DNA of 64,000 nt from Bdellovibrionia bacterium (GCA_030427805.1 JAUICP010000001.1:1054001-1118000); one strand, 5' to 3'; positions 25,802 through 35,157 are shown, numbered from the stretch's first letter. Translations and numbers: made by a program. The notes: generated by a model not told the origin, from the sequence alone.

Positions 25802-25848
25802 ATTTATTGGGCATTTTTTAAAAACGAAATTCTCTTTCGGAACGAATT

Positions 25849-26868
25849 TTAAACAAATTCTTTCATAATTTCTTTGAGACTTTCTTCGGAAGGGCGGCAG
25901 TCTTTGGCGTTAAGGTGAGTTAAACCTTTGGGAGACATGTCGAGCCCTTCGTGAAGAGCGGGCTTTGATTCATCAATGTAAAAAAGACCCGTCAGAATCT
26001 TACCTTCGTTACGAGCACTGTTAATGACATTAATGGCTTCCATGCGATTGGTAAAATCGTGAAGCTTTGAATCGAGTTTTTTAAGAACCAAAACAGATCC
26101 ATCATTGAGTTCAACTTTTTGATCCTGTCCCTCTTCGTAATCAACTTTCTTTTCTTGGGACTCCATGATCATTCCCAATTGCTGAAGGTGAACGAGGTTC
26201 TCTCGAACGGCATCATAACTCTTGGTGGAACCTTCGTGGTTAGCAAAAGTCACACAAGGAGAAATTACATCGATGAAGGCGGTGCCGTGGTGATGAAAGG
26301 CTGCTTGTAAGAGAGGAACCAATTGCTTGGCATCGCCAGAAAAAGAACGTGCAACAAAAGTACAGCCCAAATCAACGGCCATTGAACAAAGATCGATGCT
26401 ATCGAGTTTGTTAGCTTCACCGGATTTAAGTGTGGTGCCGAGATCGGCTGTTGCTGAGAACTGCCCCTTGGTTAATCCGTACACCCCGTTATTCTCTACA
26501 ATGTATACCATCTTCACGTTTCGGCGCATCAGGTGGACGAGGCCACCGATACCGATGGAAGCGGAATCACCATCGCCAGAAACACCGATGATATTCAGAT
26601 TCGTATTTGCGACCGACACTCCAGTGGCAACGGGCGCCATTCGTCCGTGAATCGAGTTAAACCCAGAGGACTTATCTAAAAAATAGGTGGGAGTTTTCGA
26701 CGAGCAACCAATCCCAGAGAGTTTTGCAACACTGTAAGGATCGACGTTTCCTAAAAACATAGACGAGATCAGATTGTTGGTAATACTGTCATGGCCACAT
26801 CCAGAACAAAGGGTGGATTTTGCGCCTGTATAGTCTTTTCGAGTTAATCCGCGACTGTTTGTGCTCAC
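25849..26868 (-). CDS. korB: 2-oxoacid:ferredoxin oxidoreductase, beta subunit
   Basis: 339 residues. TPP-binding beta subunit: STLCSGCGHDSITNNL at the N-terminus, KLSGIGCSSKTPTYFL, GVSGDGDSASIGIGGL with the Mg-TPP GDGxx motif, and ENNGVYGLTKGQFSAT. It carries the Cys that usually hold the [4Fe-4S] cluster (CSGCGH plus others). The pair oxidises a 2-oxoacid (2-oxoglutarate or pyruvate) to acyl-CoA with ferredoxin reduction. The start overlaps the alpha gene stop by four bases. Confidence 0.9.
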   Translation of the reverse strand: MSTNSRGLTRKDYTGAKSTLCSGCGHDSITNNLISSMFLGNVDPYSVAKLSGIGCSSKTPTYFLDKSSGFNSIHGRMAPVATGVSVANTNLNIIGVSGDGDSASIGIGGLVHLMRRNVKMVYIVENNGVYGLTKGQFSATADLGTTLKSGEANKLDSIDLCSMAVDLGCTFVARSFSGDAKQLVPLLQAAFHHHGTAFIDVISPCVTFANHEGSTKSYDAVRENLVHLQQLGMIMESQEKKVDYEEGQDQKVELNDGSVLVLKKLDSKLHDFTNRMEAINVINSARNEGKILTGLFYIDESKPALHEGLDMSPKGLTHLNAKDCRPSEESLKEIMKEFV

Positions 26869-28661
26869 TTCAGACCTCCCAATTGCTCTAACATTTTTTC
26901 TTTCAAGCCGAGTGCTGTTACCGGCAGACCGTTGTAGTGGCGAACCGACTTCAGTTTGGCGTAGTGTTCGGGGTAATCAATACTCAATAGGTGGTGCATT
27001 TGCCCTTCTTGGTTTTGATCGACGATGAGAACTTCTTCGTGTTCGTTGATAAACTGGTCGACCTCTTCGGTAAAGGGCCAGGCTCTCAAGCGAAGGTAAT
27101 CGGTTTCGACCCCATCGGCTTTAAGAAGGGCGCGAGTTTCTTTAATCGCAGAATCGGTTGAACCAAAAGCGATGATCCCCACTTTTTTGCTGTGGCCCGT
27201 ATCGGCGATAGGTTTAGGTACAACCTTTTTTGCAGTATCGAATTTTTTGCGAAGGCGATCGAGAAGACCTGCAAAAACATCTGGGTCCTCTGAATAGGCA
27301 GCACTCGGTGCGTGACCTGAGCCCCTCGTAAAATAGGCGGCAAGATCACTCTGTGTCCCAGGAAGGGTTCGGTAGGGAATTCCATCACCATCCACATCTT
27401 CGTAACGATTAAACTCGGTCATCTTTTTGAGGTCTTCTTCGTAGTAGACTTTACCGCGATCAAATTCTCCTGAATTATAATCAAAAGGTTCGCTGATCCA
27501 GGTGTTCATACCAAGATCAAGATCGCTGAGAACAAAAACCAATGTTTGCTGTCTTTCGGCCACATCGAAGGCTGTTTGTGCAAACTCAAAACACTCTTTT
27601 GGGGAGCCCGGTAAAAGAAGAATATGTCGGGTATCACCGTGGCTCAGAAAAGCGGCCGATAGAATATCTCCTTGAAGAGTTCGCGTCGGCAAACCCGTTG
27701 AAGGGCCTGCCCGTTGCACATCCCAAATAACACCTGGAATTTCTGCAAAATACATCAGTCCCGCGGCTTCTGCCATTAAACTAATTCCGGGGCCACTGGT
27801 TGTGGTCATCGCTCGAGCTCCGGCCCATCCGGCACCGACGACCATACTGATCGCACCGAGTTCGTCTTCAGCCTGAACGACGGCATAGGTCTTTTTACCA
27901 TTCTCATCTTTGCGGTACTTGCCTGCATAGTGAATAAAACCTTCTGCAAGAGAACTCGATGGTGTGATCGGGTACCAAGAGACAAAGTGGCATCCGCCGT
28001 AGGTGAGTCCAAGGGCTCCCGAAGTGTTTCCGTCGATAAGAATTTTCCCCTGGGTTTCGTTCATGGGTTCAAGGGCGTAGGGAATTTCATCTTTGATATT
28101 TTCTTTGGCGTAGTTTTGGCCGACTTCGATGGCCTTTAAGTTGGAGTCGACGACCTTTTCTTTGCCCTTAAATTGCGTGGCAACGGCTGAGTGCAGAGCT
28201 TCGCTTTCGATATTAAGAAGTTCTGCGAGAATTCCCACGTAAACCATATTGGTTAATAGTTTTCTCAGGCGAACTGAATCGGTTACATCTTTAACGAGTG
28301 TTTTAAAACTCACGGGGATGTTGGTGTTTTTAGGATTCAGTTTTTCGGCATCAAACTTAAGATCCGAGTTGTAAATAAAAATTCCACCTTCTTCAACGCG
28401 ACTGACATCTTCTTCAATGGTTTTGGCGTTCATGGCGACAAAGATTTGTGAGTGCTTGGTGCGCGAGGTATAGCCCTCTTTATTGACTCGAATACTAAAC
28501 CATGTGGGAAGCCCAGCAATGTTCGAAGGAAAGAGGTTTTTTCCTTCGATGGGGATTCCCATCCTGAAAATGGAGCGAATTAAAATATTATTTGAAGATT
28601 GTGAACCCGAGCCATTTACGGTGGCCACTTCAATGGTAAAATCGTTCACTTTTTTTGACAT
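26865..28661 (-). CDS. korA: 2-oxoacid:ferredoxin oxidoreductase, alpha subunit with fused gamma domain
   Basis: 598 residues. The N-terminal part (about 1-190) is the gamma domain: ATVNGSGSQSSNNILIRSIFRMGIPIEG. From about 205 comes the alpha pyrimidine domain (GNTSGALGLTYGGCHFVSWYPITPSSSLAEGF, AVVQAEDELGAISMVVGAGWAGARAMTTTSGPGISLM), then a transketolase-C-like end. It binds the 2-oxoacid and TPP together with KorB. The sequence suggests a 2-oxoglutarate-type enzyme, but substrate choice cannot be fixed here. AAAGGA precedes the ATG. Confidence 0.9.
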   Translation of the reverse strand: MSKKVNDFTIEVATVNGSGSQSSNNILIRSIFRMGIPIEGKNLFPSNIAGLPTWFSIRVNKEGYTSRTKHSQIFVAMNAKTIEEDVSRVEEGGIFIYNSDLKFDAEKLNPKNTNIPVSFKTLVKDVTDSVRLRKLLTNMVYVGILAELLNIESEALHSAVATQFKGKEKVVDSNLKAIEVGQNYAKENIKDEIPYALEPMNETQGKILIDGNTSGALGLTYGGCHFVSWYPITPSSSLAEGFIHYAGKYRKDENGKKTYAVVQAEDELGAISMVVGAGWAGARAMTTTSGPGISLMAEAAGLMYFAEIPGVIWDVQRAGPSTGLPTRTLQGDILSAAFLSHGDTRHILLLPGSPKECFEFAQTAFDVAERQQTLVFVLSDLDLGMNTWISEPFDYNSGEFDRGKVYYEEDLKKMTEFNRYEDVDGDGIPYRTLPGTQSDLAAYFTRGSGHAPSAAYSEDPDVFAGLLDRLRKKFDTAKKVVPKPIADTGHSKKVGIIAFGSTDSAIKETRALLKADGVETDYLRLRAWPFTEEVDQFINEHEEVLIVDQNQEGQMHHLLSIDYPEHYAKLKSVRHYNGLPVTALGLKEKMLEQLGGLK

Positions 28662-28834
28662 TGGTCATTGTCCTTTTTGGTCTCTAAACAAGGGGTTACT
28701 ATAATCCTTCAGGTTTATTTTGTGAAGTGAAATGGCGGGGGAGCTGCGCTAAAAGCTTTGGGAAATGGGTTATTAAATCCGGTGTTTAAATGGGTTTCTT
28801 GATTTGGTGGCCCATTGGCTTTGAAAGCAGTGAA

Positions 28835-29599
28835 TTAGGACTTATTTGCCTCTGAGTCTTCTTTTTTAGCCGCTTGATTCTGAATGGGGATATCGGGGTT
28901 GATCGTCGAAACCCAGTCTAAGTAGTGCTCATAAATCAGGTCAATAGGGCCTGGTGGATGGACAGGGCCCACGTGGATTCGAAGCTTACCCGGTTTGGCA
29001 AAAATCCTTCCCTTGGGCCATAGCTCGGTATTCCCCTCCAGGTACATGAAAAGAAGGGGGCAATTACTCTTTTCAGAAAAGAGGCTGACTCCGCGCTTAA
29101 AGTTTCTGAGGGATCCGTCGGGAGACCGGGTGCCCTCTGGGAATATGATTAACCAAATCTTATCAAGGCGTTTTAGCAGATTGACACAAAGTTGAATGGC
29201 CTCACCCTTTTTGTCTTTGCGGTCGATGGGAATCGCACCGAGAGCGTGTTGGGAGAAAAAGGTAAAAAGAGGGTTTGAGAAAAAGTAATCCTTTGCTGCG
29301 GCAATGTACAAATTGCTCCACCACGAAAAGGGGACAGCAGCGGCAATGGAGGTCGCATCCAAGTGACTACCGTGGTTGGAGATCACGAGCAACTTAGGAT
29401 AGTTTTTTTGGATTTGTTTAATATCACCCACAACTGTGAGTCGAACGTAAAAACGGAAGGCGATGAGTTTCAGAAAGATAGCCCAAAGCATGCGAAAAAA
29501 CTTACTCATCAAATCAAAGTGACGGGTAAAAAGTGGGAGGTGTTTTAAATGATAGGGAAGCTGAGTCCACTGCTCATTTTCGTAATCCCAATTTCTCAC
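28835..29599 (-). CDS. plsC: 1-acyl-sn-glycerol-3-phosphate acyltransferase family
   Basis: 254 residues with the PlsC signatures ISNHGSHLDATS (NHxxxxD, 75-81) and IIFPEGTRSPDGSLRNFKRG (153-158 core FPEGTR). A membrane segment lies around 35-55. It adds an acyl chain to lysophosphatidate on the way to phospholipids. The GTG start overlaps the stop of the CdsA-like gene (GTGA), so it is translated with it. Exact substrate is not certain, as several acyltransferases share these motifs. Confidence 0.85.
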   Translation of the reverse strand: MRNWDYENEQWTQLPYHLKHLPLFTRHFDLMSKFFRMLWAIFLKLIAFRFYVRLTVVGDIKQIQKNYPKLLVISNHGSHLDATSIAAAVPFSWWSNLYIAAAKDYFFSNPLFTFFSQHALGAIPIDRKDKKGEAIQLCVNLLKRLDKIWLIIFPEGTRSPDGSLRNFKRGVSLFSEKSNCPLLFMYLEGNTELWPKGRIFAKPGKLRIHVGPVHPPGPIDLIYEHYLDWVSTINPDIPIQNQAAKKEDSEANKS

Positions 29600-30516
29600 A
29601 GACCGATCCTCTGAAAGTAGGACATGGCTAAGTAGAAAATCGGAGCGACAAAAATCAAACGATCGAGACGACTGAGAAAATCACTGCGCCCTAAAATAAA
29701 GGCACCGGTATTTTTAATACCTAAATCTCTGCGAATTACAGCCATGGTCACATCGCCAAGTCCACCAAAGAAAACCGCAATCAGACCGGCTGTCATCCAA
29801 TAGGCTTCGGTTCGGACCGGAAGAAGGTGGCGCATTCCCCAGGCGAGGAGCAAGGTAAAAACGAAAGAAGCAATAAAGCCCTCAAAAGATCTCTTCACCG
29901 TGATCTTGGAAGCGAGTTTGATGCGATTAAAAAAGCGGCTAAAACCGAGAAAGAAATTATCGCAAACTTCGGTGAGGATGATGATGTAGATCAGCATAAA
30001 GGCCCCACCCTCGAGATTGTAAATAAATCCCAGGTGTAAGAACGCCCATAGAAAACTAAAGTTTAACAGGGTCAAAGCGATATACTGAATCATGCGCTTA
30101 TAGCTATTACGCCAAATTGGAATCAGGCAGGTGAGCCCCAAAAGAATCATGGGAAGTCCCACATAGATGGGGTAATTGTTTTTGTGAATGAGATAACCAG
30201 CGGCGATTAAACCCAAGTAAGTCAACCAAACGAAATTCGTTCGGTGATACATTCCGGTGAATTGAAAAAATATTTTTGCGGCGGCTATCGAAACTAGTGT
30301 GAGAAAGATGGTGGGGTAGGGATTAGCGAGCCCCAACACAAAGAGAATGACAGGGGCTGCAATCAACCAACTTTTGAAGCTGGCCCAGGCTGCTGTTAAG
30401 TGCATATTCTTTTTACGTAAAATGAATATGCCGATTCCGATGAAAAAAATAAAACCGAGGACGAGGCCGACCGTTTCTCTAAAAAGTTCTTCAGACCACA
30501 AGCTGTTTTCGAACAA
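29596..30516 (-). CDS. Phosphatidate cytidylyltransferase (CdsA-like)
   Basis: 306 residues with about eight membrane helices and a TTG start behind AAGGGG. The C-terminal region corresponds to the CDP-diglyceride synthase signature: SFEGFIASFVFTLLL, FFGGLGDVTMAVIRRDLGIKNTGAFILGRSDFLSRLDRLIF. The usual KD is replaced by RRDLGIKN and PGHGG by LGRSD, so the family is clear but catalysis is less certain. It would make CDP-diacylglycerol next to plsC. Confidence 0.72.
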   Translation of the reverse strand: MFENSLWSEELFRETVGLVLGFIFFIGIGIFILRKKNMHLTAAWASFKSWLIAAPVILFVLGLANPYPTIFLTLVSIAAAKIFFQFTGMYHRTNFVWLTYLGLIAAGYLIHKNNYPIYVGLPMILLGLTCLIPIWRNSYKRMIQYIALTLLNFSFLWAFLHLGFIYNLEGGAFMLIYIIILTEVCDNFFLGFSRFFNRIKLASKITVKRSFEGFIASFVFTLLLAWGMRHLLPVRTEAYWMTAGLIAVFFGGLGDVTMAVIRRDLGIKNTGAFILGRSDFLSRLDRLIFVAPIFYLAMSYFQRIGL

Positions 30517-30519
30517 GAA

Positions 30520-31866
30520 TTAACCCCTTATTTCAATCTCGTGGTCCTTAACTTTTTTATAAAGACTCGAGCGAGAAATTTTCAGAATTTTAGATAGCTC
30601 GTCTATATCTTTATTCTGATGGAGCCCTTCTTCAATGACTTTTTTCTCAAAGGCCTGCATAAGTTGGTTAAGACCTAAATGAATGTTGATATCTTGACTT
30701 TCGATATCCACAGTCTTTTTCGGATCAATAATGTTTTTTAGGTCTTCAGCCCGAATAATAGGCAAGGGAGAGGTGAGTGATAATTGTTCGCACACGCGCT
30801 TGAGTTCGCGCACATTTCCGGGCCACTCGTATTGTCTCATCACTTCAATAGCATCATCCGTGAAACTTTTATTGCGAAAGGGTTTTTGTTCACTCAAAAA
30901 TTTGAGGCTAAGGGCCTTGATGTCGGATTTTCGGTCGCGCAAAGGGGGAAGCTTGATTTTTTTACCGCTGAGTCGCCATAAAAGATCCTCGCGAAATTCT
31001 CCTTTTTCGACCTTCTCCGATAAATTCTGATTGGTGGCAGCAATCACTCGAACATTGACTTTGATATCTTTTTTGTCGCCCACGCGGCGGATTTCGCCGC
31101 TTTCTAAAAAGCGCAGAAGCTTGGCCTGAAGGGCCATTGGCAGGGCCTCAATTTCGTCAAGAAACAGATCTCCATTGTGAGCCGCTTCGGCCAGGCCCAT
31201 TTTATTTTGGTCTGCTCCGGTAAAGGCTCCTTTAACATGGCCAAAAATTTCGGACTCAAAAAGACTTTCTGGAAGTGCGGCAACATTGACCGTGACAAAA
31301 GGTCCCCTTTTTTCTTGGGCGTGGATCCATTGGGCAGCGACTTCTTTTCCGGTGCCGGACTCTCCTTCAAGGAGAATGGGGCCACCTTCGCCCTTGAGTT
31401 CAGCTATTTGCCGTTGCACTTGAAGAGCGGCCTCGGATTCTCCGAGCCAGCGTTCTTTTCCGAGGGTGCTTCTTCGCTCGGCATCTCGGAGGAGGTGGAG
31501 GGCTTCGATTTTTTCAAGGAGAAGTCTGACCTCGGCTGTGCTCAAGGGTTTGGCCAGATAGCGGGAAGCTCCATTTTTTAAACACTGCTCCATCAAATGG
31601 CGATCCAGATCCCCTGAAATGGCGATGATTTCGAGGCGAGGGTCTTTTTTAGCGAGCATCTCGATGACCTTGAGCCCATGGGGTTCACGCTCTTCGCCTT
31701 CGAGGTGCATATCTACGAAAGCAGCATCAAATGAGCCCTCGGGAATGGTTCTAAAATCAGAGTGCCCCGTGAATTGCCAGTTGTCGGGGACGGCGAGCGG
31801 GAAGGACTCGAGAATCAGTTCATCATCATCGACAACCAGGAGTTTAAAGTCGGATTTTCGTTCCAT
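30520..31866 (-). CDS. Sigma-54-dependent response regulator (NtrC type)
   Basis: 448 residues. The receiver domain has LLVVDDDELILESF and the phosphoacceptor Asp in AFVDMHL (about residue 52). The AAA+ domain shows GESGTGKEVAAQWIH (Walker A), the sigma-54 contact loop GAFTGADQ and FLDEIEALP (Walker B), then the Arg-finger region VRVIAATN. It ends with a Fis-type HTH (DELSKILKISRSSLYKKVK). GGAGGG precedes the ATG. The 3-base gap to cdsA-like and the overlap with plsC suggest one operon. No sensor kinase is adjacent. Confidence 0.92.
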   Translation of the reverse strand: MERKSDFKLLVVDDDELILESFPLAVPDNWQFTGHSDFRTIPEGSFDAAFVDMHLEGEEREPHGLKVIEMLAKKDPRLEIIAISGDLDRHLMEQCLKNGASRYLAKPLSTAEVRLLLEKIEALHLLRDAERRSTLGKERWLGESEAALQVQRQIAELKGEGGPILLEGESGTGKEVAAQWIHAQEKRGPFVTVNVAALPESLFESEIFGHVKGAFTGADQNKMGLAEAAHNGDLFLDEIEALPMALQAKLLRFLESGEIRRVGDKKDIKVNVRVIAATNQNLSEKVEKGEFREDLLWRLSGKKIKLPPLRDRKSDIKALSLKFLSEQKPFRNKSFTDDAIEVMRQYEWPGNVRELKRVCEQLSLTSPLPIIRAEDLKNIIDPKKTVDIESQDINIHLGLNQLMQAFEKKVIEEGLHQNKDIDELSKILKISRSSLYKKVKDHEIEIRG

Positions 31867-31897
31867 TATCCCTCCCCTAGACTCACATCATCGAGCC

Positions 31898-31926
31898 TTG
31901 GAACTTAAAGAAATTTGCAGTCTAAT
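31898..31926 (+). promoter_or_regulatory. Sigma-70-like promoter for serA
   Basis: TTGGAA at 31898-31903, 17-base spacer, TCTAAT at 31921-31926, then an A-rich leader with AAGGA before the serA ATG at 31956. Confidence 0.4.
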
Positions 31927-31955
31927 AGCTGGGAAGCTAGAAAAAAGGATGCTCT

Positions 31956-33179
31956 ATGTCAGCAAGCAGTCACCAAGCACGAAAAAATGTCCTTCTCCTA
32001 GAAGGAATACACCCTATTGCTAAAGAAAATTTTGCACAATCGGGCTACGAAGTAGAGCTTTTAAGTACTTCTCTGGGTGAGGATGAGCTGATATCTAAGC
32101 TCAAGGATTTTGATATTGTTGGTATTCGATCTAAAACCAAGCTGACTTCGAAGGTGCTCCTCGAAAACCCCCATCTGGTGGGAATCGGATGCTTCTGTAT
32201 TGGTACCGACCAAGTTGATACCCACCAGGCAAAGCTTTTGGGAATTCCCGTTTTTAATTCGCCCTATTCGAATACTCGATCTGTTGCAGAGCTGGTCCTT
32301 GCAGAAATTGTGGCTCTTTCAAGGCACCTTGGTGATGTGAATCGAAAGGCCCACGAAGGCACCTGGTTAAAATCGGCTAAAGGGAATTTTGAAGTTCGCG
32401 GAAAAGTTTTGGGAATTGTTGGCTACGGACATATCGGTAGCCAGGTCAGTGTCTTAGCTGAAGCCTTTGGTTTGCGCGTACAATATTTTGATGTTGTTAA
32501 AAAGCTTCCCCTTGGTAACGCTCGAGCTTGCGATAGTTTACAAGAACTACTTTCGACCAGCGACTTTGTGACTCTACATGTGCCGGATACGCCTGAGACA
32601 CGAAACATGATGACCGCAAAAGAACTCGGACAAATGAAAAAGGCTTCGTACTTACTGAATCTCAGTCGCGGAAAAGTGGTTGATATCGAAGCCCTGGCCG
32701 AAAAGCTTGAAGCTGGACATATTCACGGAGCAGCTGTGGATGTATACCCCAAAGAGCCTAAGAGTAATAAAGAGTCTTTTGAATCGCGACTACAAAACAT
32801 TGAAAACGTTATTCTCACTCCGCACATTGGTGGCAGTACCGAAGAAGCCCAAGAAAATATTGGAAACGAAGTGAGTGCGAGTGTTATGTCTTTGATTCGC
32901 GAGGGGAGCACCTATGGTAGTGTTAACTTTCCGATTGTTGCCCAGGCCTACCGAGAAAATTCCCACCGCCTGATCAACGTTCATAAAAACGTTCCAGGGG
33001 TTTTGGGAGATATCAACTCGATTGTTTCAAAACATGGTGTGAACATTTTAGGTCAGTACTTGGCAACTGATCCTGATATTGGTTATTTGGTGATGGATAT
33101 GGCCGAAGGCCAGCCTGCGAAAATTATTGATGAAGTTAATGAACTCGATGCTTGTTTAAGGACACGCATTTCGTATTAG
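31956..33179 (+). CDS. serA: D-3-phosphoglycerate dehydrogenase
   Basis: 407 residues, the length of the E. coli type. NAD-binding GIVGYGHIGSQVSVLAEAFG (about 154-173) and the D-2-hydroxyacid dehydrogenase motifs LNLSRGKVVD and AAVDVYPKEP...LTPHIGGSTEEAQ are visible. The C-terminal ACT domain (HKNVPGVLGDINSIVSKHGVNI) is the serine-feedback site. It makes 3-phosphohydroxypyruvate for serine synthesis. The promoter lies in the gap shared with the divergent sigma-54 regulator. Confidence 0.93.
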   Translation: MSASSHQARKNVLLLEGIHPIAKENFAQSGYEVELLSTSLGEDELISKLKDFDIVGIRSKTKLTSKVLLENPHLVGIGCFCIGTDQVDTHQAKLLGIPVFNSPYSNTRSVAELVLAEIVALSRHLGDVNRKAHEGTWLKSAKGNFEVRGKVLGIVGYGHIGSQVSVLAEAFGLRVQYFDVVKKLPLGNARACDSLQELLSTSDFVTLHVPDTPETRNMMTAKELGQMKKASYLLNLSRGKVVDIEALAEKLEAGHIHGAAVDVYPKEPKSNKESFESRLQNIENVILTPHIGGSTEEAQENIGNEVSASVMSLIREGSTYGSVNFPIVAQAYRENSHRLINVHKNVPGVLGDINSIVSKHGVNILGQYLATDPDIGYLVMDMAEGQPAKIIDEVNELDACLRTRISY

Positions 33180-33269
33180 ATTTTAATTTGGACTCGAAGT
33201 CGAAAAGACTTTTATAGTTGTGATTTGGGCTAAAGAGCCGTGTTTAAAAAGTGATATTTTGAGGGGATT

Positions 33270-34046
33270 ATGGGGCGTTTATTAAGTGTACTTTTAATGG
33301 CATTTGTTTTTAGTGGTTGCGTTTCGGCTTTTAAAAAAGCCTGTGAAAATACCAATTGGTATGAGCACGGAAAAAAAGTAGCCATGTCAGGAGTGCGGTT
33401 TAACGCCGATAGTTTCGCAAAAAAATGTGAAGCAGAAGATGTCTATGTTGATTACCAGGCTATTGACCTGGGGTTTAAAGCGGGGATGAGTAAGTACTGT
33501 AAGCCAGAAACGGTTTTTCAAACCGGAAAGAGCGGTAAAGAATTTAACCCGGATCTCTGTGATGGAAGTAACCTCAAAGTTTTACGGGCTAAGCACGAGG
33601 CGGGAGTTCGCGTTTACTGTAAGCCAGAAAACGCCCACCGCTTGGGCTCAAGCGGGTCGGGATTTAATAAAATCTGTCCTGGGGATCTCGAACCCGAATT
33701 TATTAAAAAATACTCTGAGGGACGAAAAAAGTATTTAAGCGAACTGGCGGTACAAAAAGAAAAGGAACTGCGCCTTCTTCGCAGTCAAGAGCGCCAGGTG
33801 AATCGCGACCTCCGCAGCAGTCGAGCTCGTTTGGCAAAACTTCCCTTTGTTTCGGAACCTAAAAAAGATGACAAAGGTAATGTCATTCGCCCCCTGAGCA
33901 ATCGACAACAGGCCATTTTAGAAGAGAGAAAACTCCTCGATAAAGAAATCAAAGATTTAAATTCGAGACTGCAGAGTTTGCGCGGACAACAACGGGGCTT
34001 GCGCACCGAGATCAGTAAGATGAAAGCCGAAGCAGCTGCCTTGTAG
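33270..34046 (+). CDS. DUF2799-domain lipoprotein
   Basis: 258 residues with GAGGGG upstream. The N-terminal lipobox VFSGCVSAF marks it as a lipoprotein. A DUF2799-like region with Cys-rich repeats follows: WYEHGKKVAMSG, YQAIDLGFKAGMSKYCKPETVFQTGKSGKEFN, then YKAKH..GVRVYCKPENAHRLGSSGSGFN. The C-terminal half is a long charged coiled coil (about 160-255) with many Lys, Arg and Glu. Function unknown; probably envelope-associated. It is short of any obvious enzymatic motif. Confidence 0.76.
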   Translation: MGRLLSVLLMAFVFSGCVSAFKKACENTNWYEHGKKVAMSGVRFNADSFAKKCEAEDVYVDYQAIDLGFKAGMSKYCKPETVFQTGKSGKEFNPDLCDGSNLKVLRAKHEAGVRVYCKPENAHRLGSSGSGFNKICPGDLEPEFIKKYSEGRKKYLSELAVQKEKELRLLRSQERQVNRDLRSSRARLAKLPFVSEPKKDDKGNVIRPLSNRQQAILEERKLLDKEIKDLNSRLQSLRGQQRGLRTEISKMKAEAAAL

Positions 34047-34284
34047 TGGCCTGTGTTAGTTTTTCGGCAATAAGTACTTCTTAAGGCTCCGTTTGAGTTC
34101 AAGAAAAAGCTAGGCTTTTACGGCACGGGTGGTGCCAAAATGGGTATGATTGTCGAAGAGTTGGGCGTCAATTTCACGCATCAGTCTTTCATATCGGCAA
34201 GACGAGTGTTCAATATTCAATGGAAATTCAGAAAATAGACTGGAATGAGTCTTCCATAGCAATTCACCGGATTGGAGACTTGCT

Positions 34285-35106
34285 ATGAAAAATCTATTTT
34301 TTATTTTGGTCATGCTCGGCCTTATGTACCCAATGTTTGCCGGTGCAGAGTCAGGCCTCTACACAAATGAAGACGTAAATCTTGATTTAAATTTGTCGGA
34401 CTTCGGACTGGATGGTGAGAGGCATCCGGTTTCGAATCTTTTTATAAATGTTCCTGAGGACCGACCGCGAACGGACCGTGTTGCTTTTAGAGATGATGAA
34501 CCCGTACGTGTGCCCATTACTGAAACCTGGTTTGCCGGTGGGTATATCTTTCTAAAATATGAAGGGGCCTGCTTTACTCCCAATTATTGGGCCGGTGGTT
34601 TTGAAGCTCCTCAAGCTGGCTGTCTTGATACCTACGCGGTTAAGATCCCTGATTTTTACTGGGCCCGTTGGATTGAAAAAGTGAGTTTTCGTCAAAGTTA
34701 CCTCGATCGCATCGAGGCGAACCAAGAAGACTTTGAAATACAAAGTTTTTCTAGTTTTTTGACTTATCTTGATGGCATCGATCGGCCAAAAGTGATTGAT
34801 GCTAATTCCAATGGAATATGTGTGGTGGGTTACTATACCAGCGACGCAAAGATTGCTGAAATCAAAGAGCGTTACCGGTACTCAAAAGTTGAAAAAGGTC
34901 AACTCAGATATTGGTGCAGTATCATGTACCCTAAACTCGATGTCCCCTTATTTTACTTTTCAAAACTGACAGACTGGGATCGTCGCGATGGTCTACGCTT
35001 TGATCATCTTATCAACGATGAAGAAACCCTCGAAGAGACCTCTCTTTTTTACGATATCTTTCCTGCCTTGGACCCTGAAAAGACCGGCGCCCGCGGGCAA
35101 AGGTAA
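34285..35106 (+). CDS. Secreted protein, unknown function
   Basis: 273 residues with GGAG upstream and a signal peptide, MKNLFFILVMLGLMYPMFAGA. The mature protein is rich in aromatic residues (FAGGYIFLKYEGACFTPNYWAGGFEAPQAGC) with four or five Cys. No domain recognised. It ends at 35106, immediately before the fragment of another gene on the opposite strand and a terminator. Neighbours are secreted proteins too. Confidence 0.72.
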   Translation: MKNLFFILVMLGLMYPMFAGAESGLYTNEDVNLDLNLSDFGLDGERHPVSNLFINVPEDRPRTDRVAFRDDEPVRVPITETWFAGGYIFLKYEGACFTPNYWAGGFEAPQAGCLDTYAVKIPDFYWARWIEKVSFRQSYLDRIEANQEDFEIQSFSSFLTYLDGIDRPKVIDANSNGICVVGYYTSDAKIAEIKERYRYSKVEKGQLRYWCSIMYPKLDVPLFYFSKLTDWDRRDGLRFDHLINDEETLEETSLFYDIFPALDPEKTGARGQR

Positions 35107-35112
35107 GCAGAT

Positions 35113-35157
35113 TTAGTAATCGTAGTTACTGATATGGTAGGTCCAATTAAAAACCGG
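35113..35157 (-). pseudogene. Relic 3' end of a paralogue of the 37562-37975 secreted protein gene
   Basis: Read on the minus strand this encodes VFNWTYHISNYDY and a stop, closely matching VFYTYHIGNYDY and a stop at the end of the gene at 37562. The DNA matches too (gatatggtaggt present in both). The rest of the gene is missing: the frame breaks upstream within a terminator hairpin. It is therefore a remnant of a deleted or partially copied paralogue. Confidence 0.6.

Larger units (their letters stand above)
25436..25848. other. Intergenic region between korB and the VWA lipoprotein gene
   Basis: No gene. It carries the korAB terminator near 25766-25801, an 11-base perfect inverted repeat (25674-25684 and 25717-25727), an overlapping shorter stem AGTGTT/AACACT (25671-25676, 25691-25696), and the start region of the VWA gene. 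It is AT-rich. Confidence 0.45.

Noticed and set aside
23750-25848. tRNA gene as an attachment site for an integrated element
   Set aside because: No integrase, no repeated tRNA 3' end and no change in gene type beside it was seen.
34110-34313. 67-residue minus frame before the 34285 gene
   Set aside because: No ribosome site, overlaps a signal-peptide gene start; the region also holds a weak hairpin GGCAC...GTGCC near 34120-34136.
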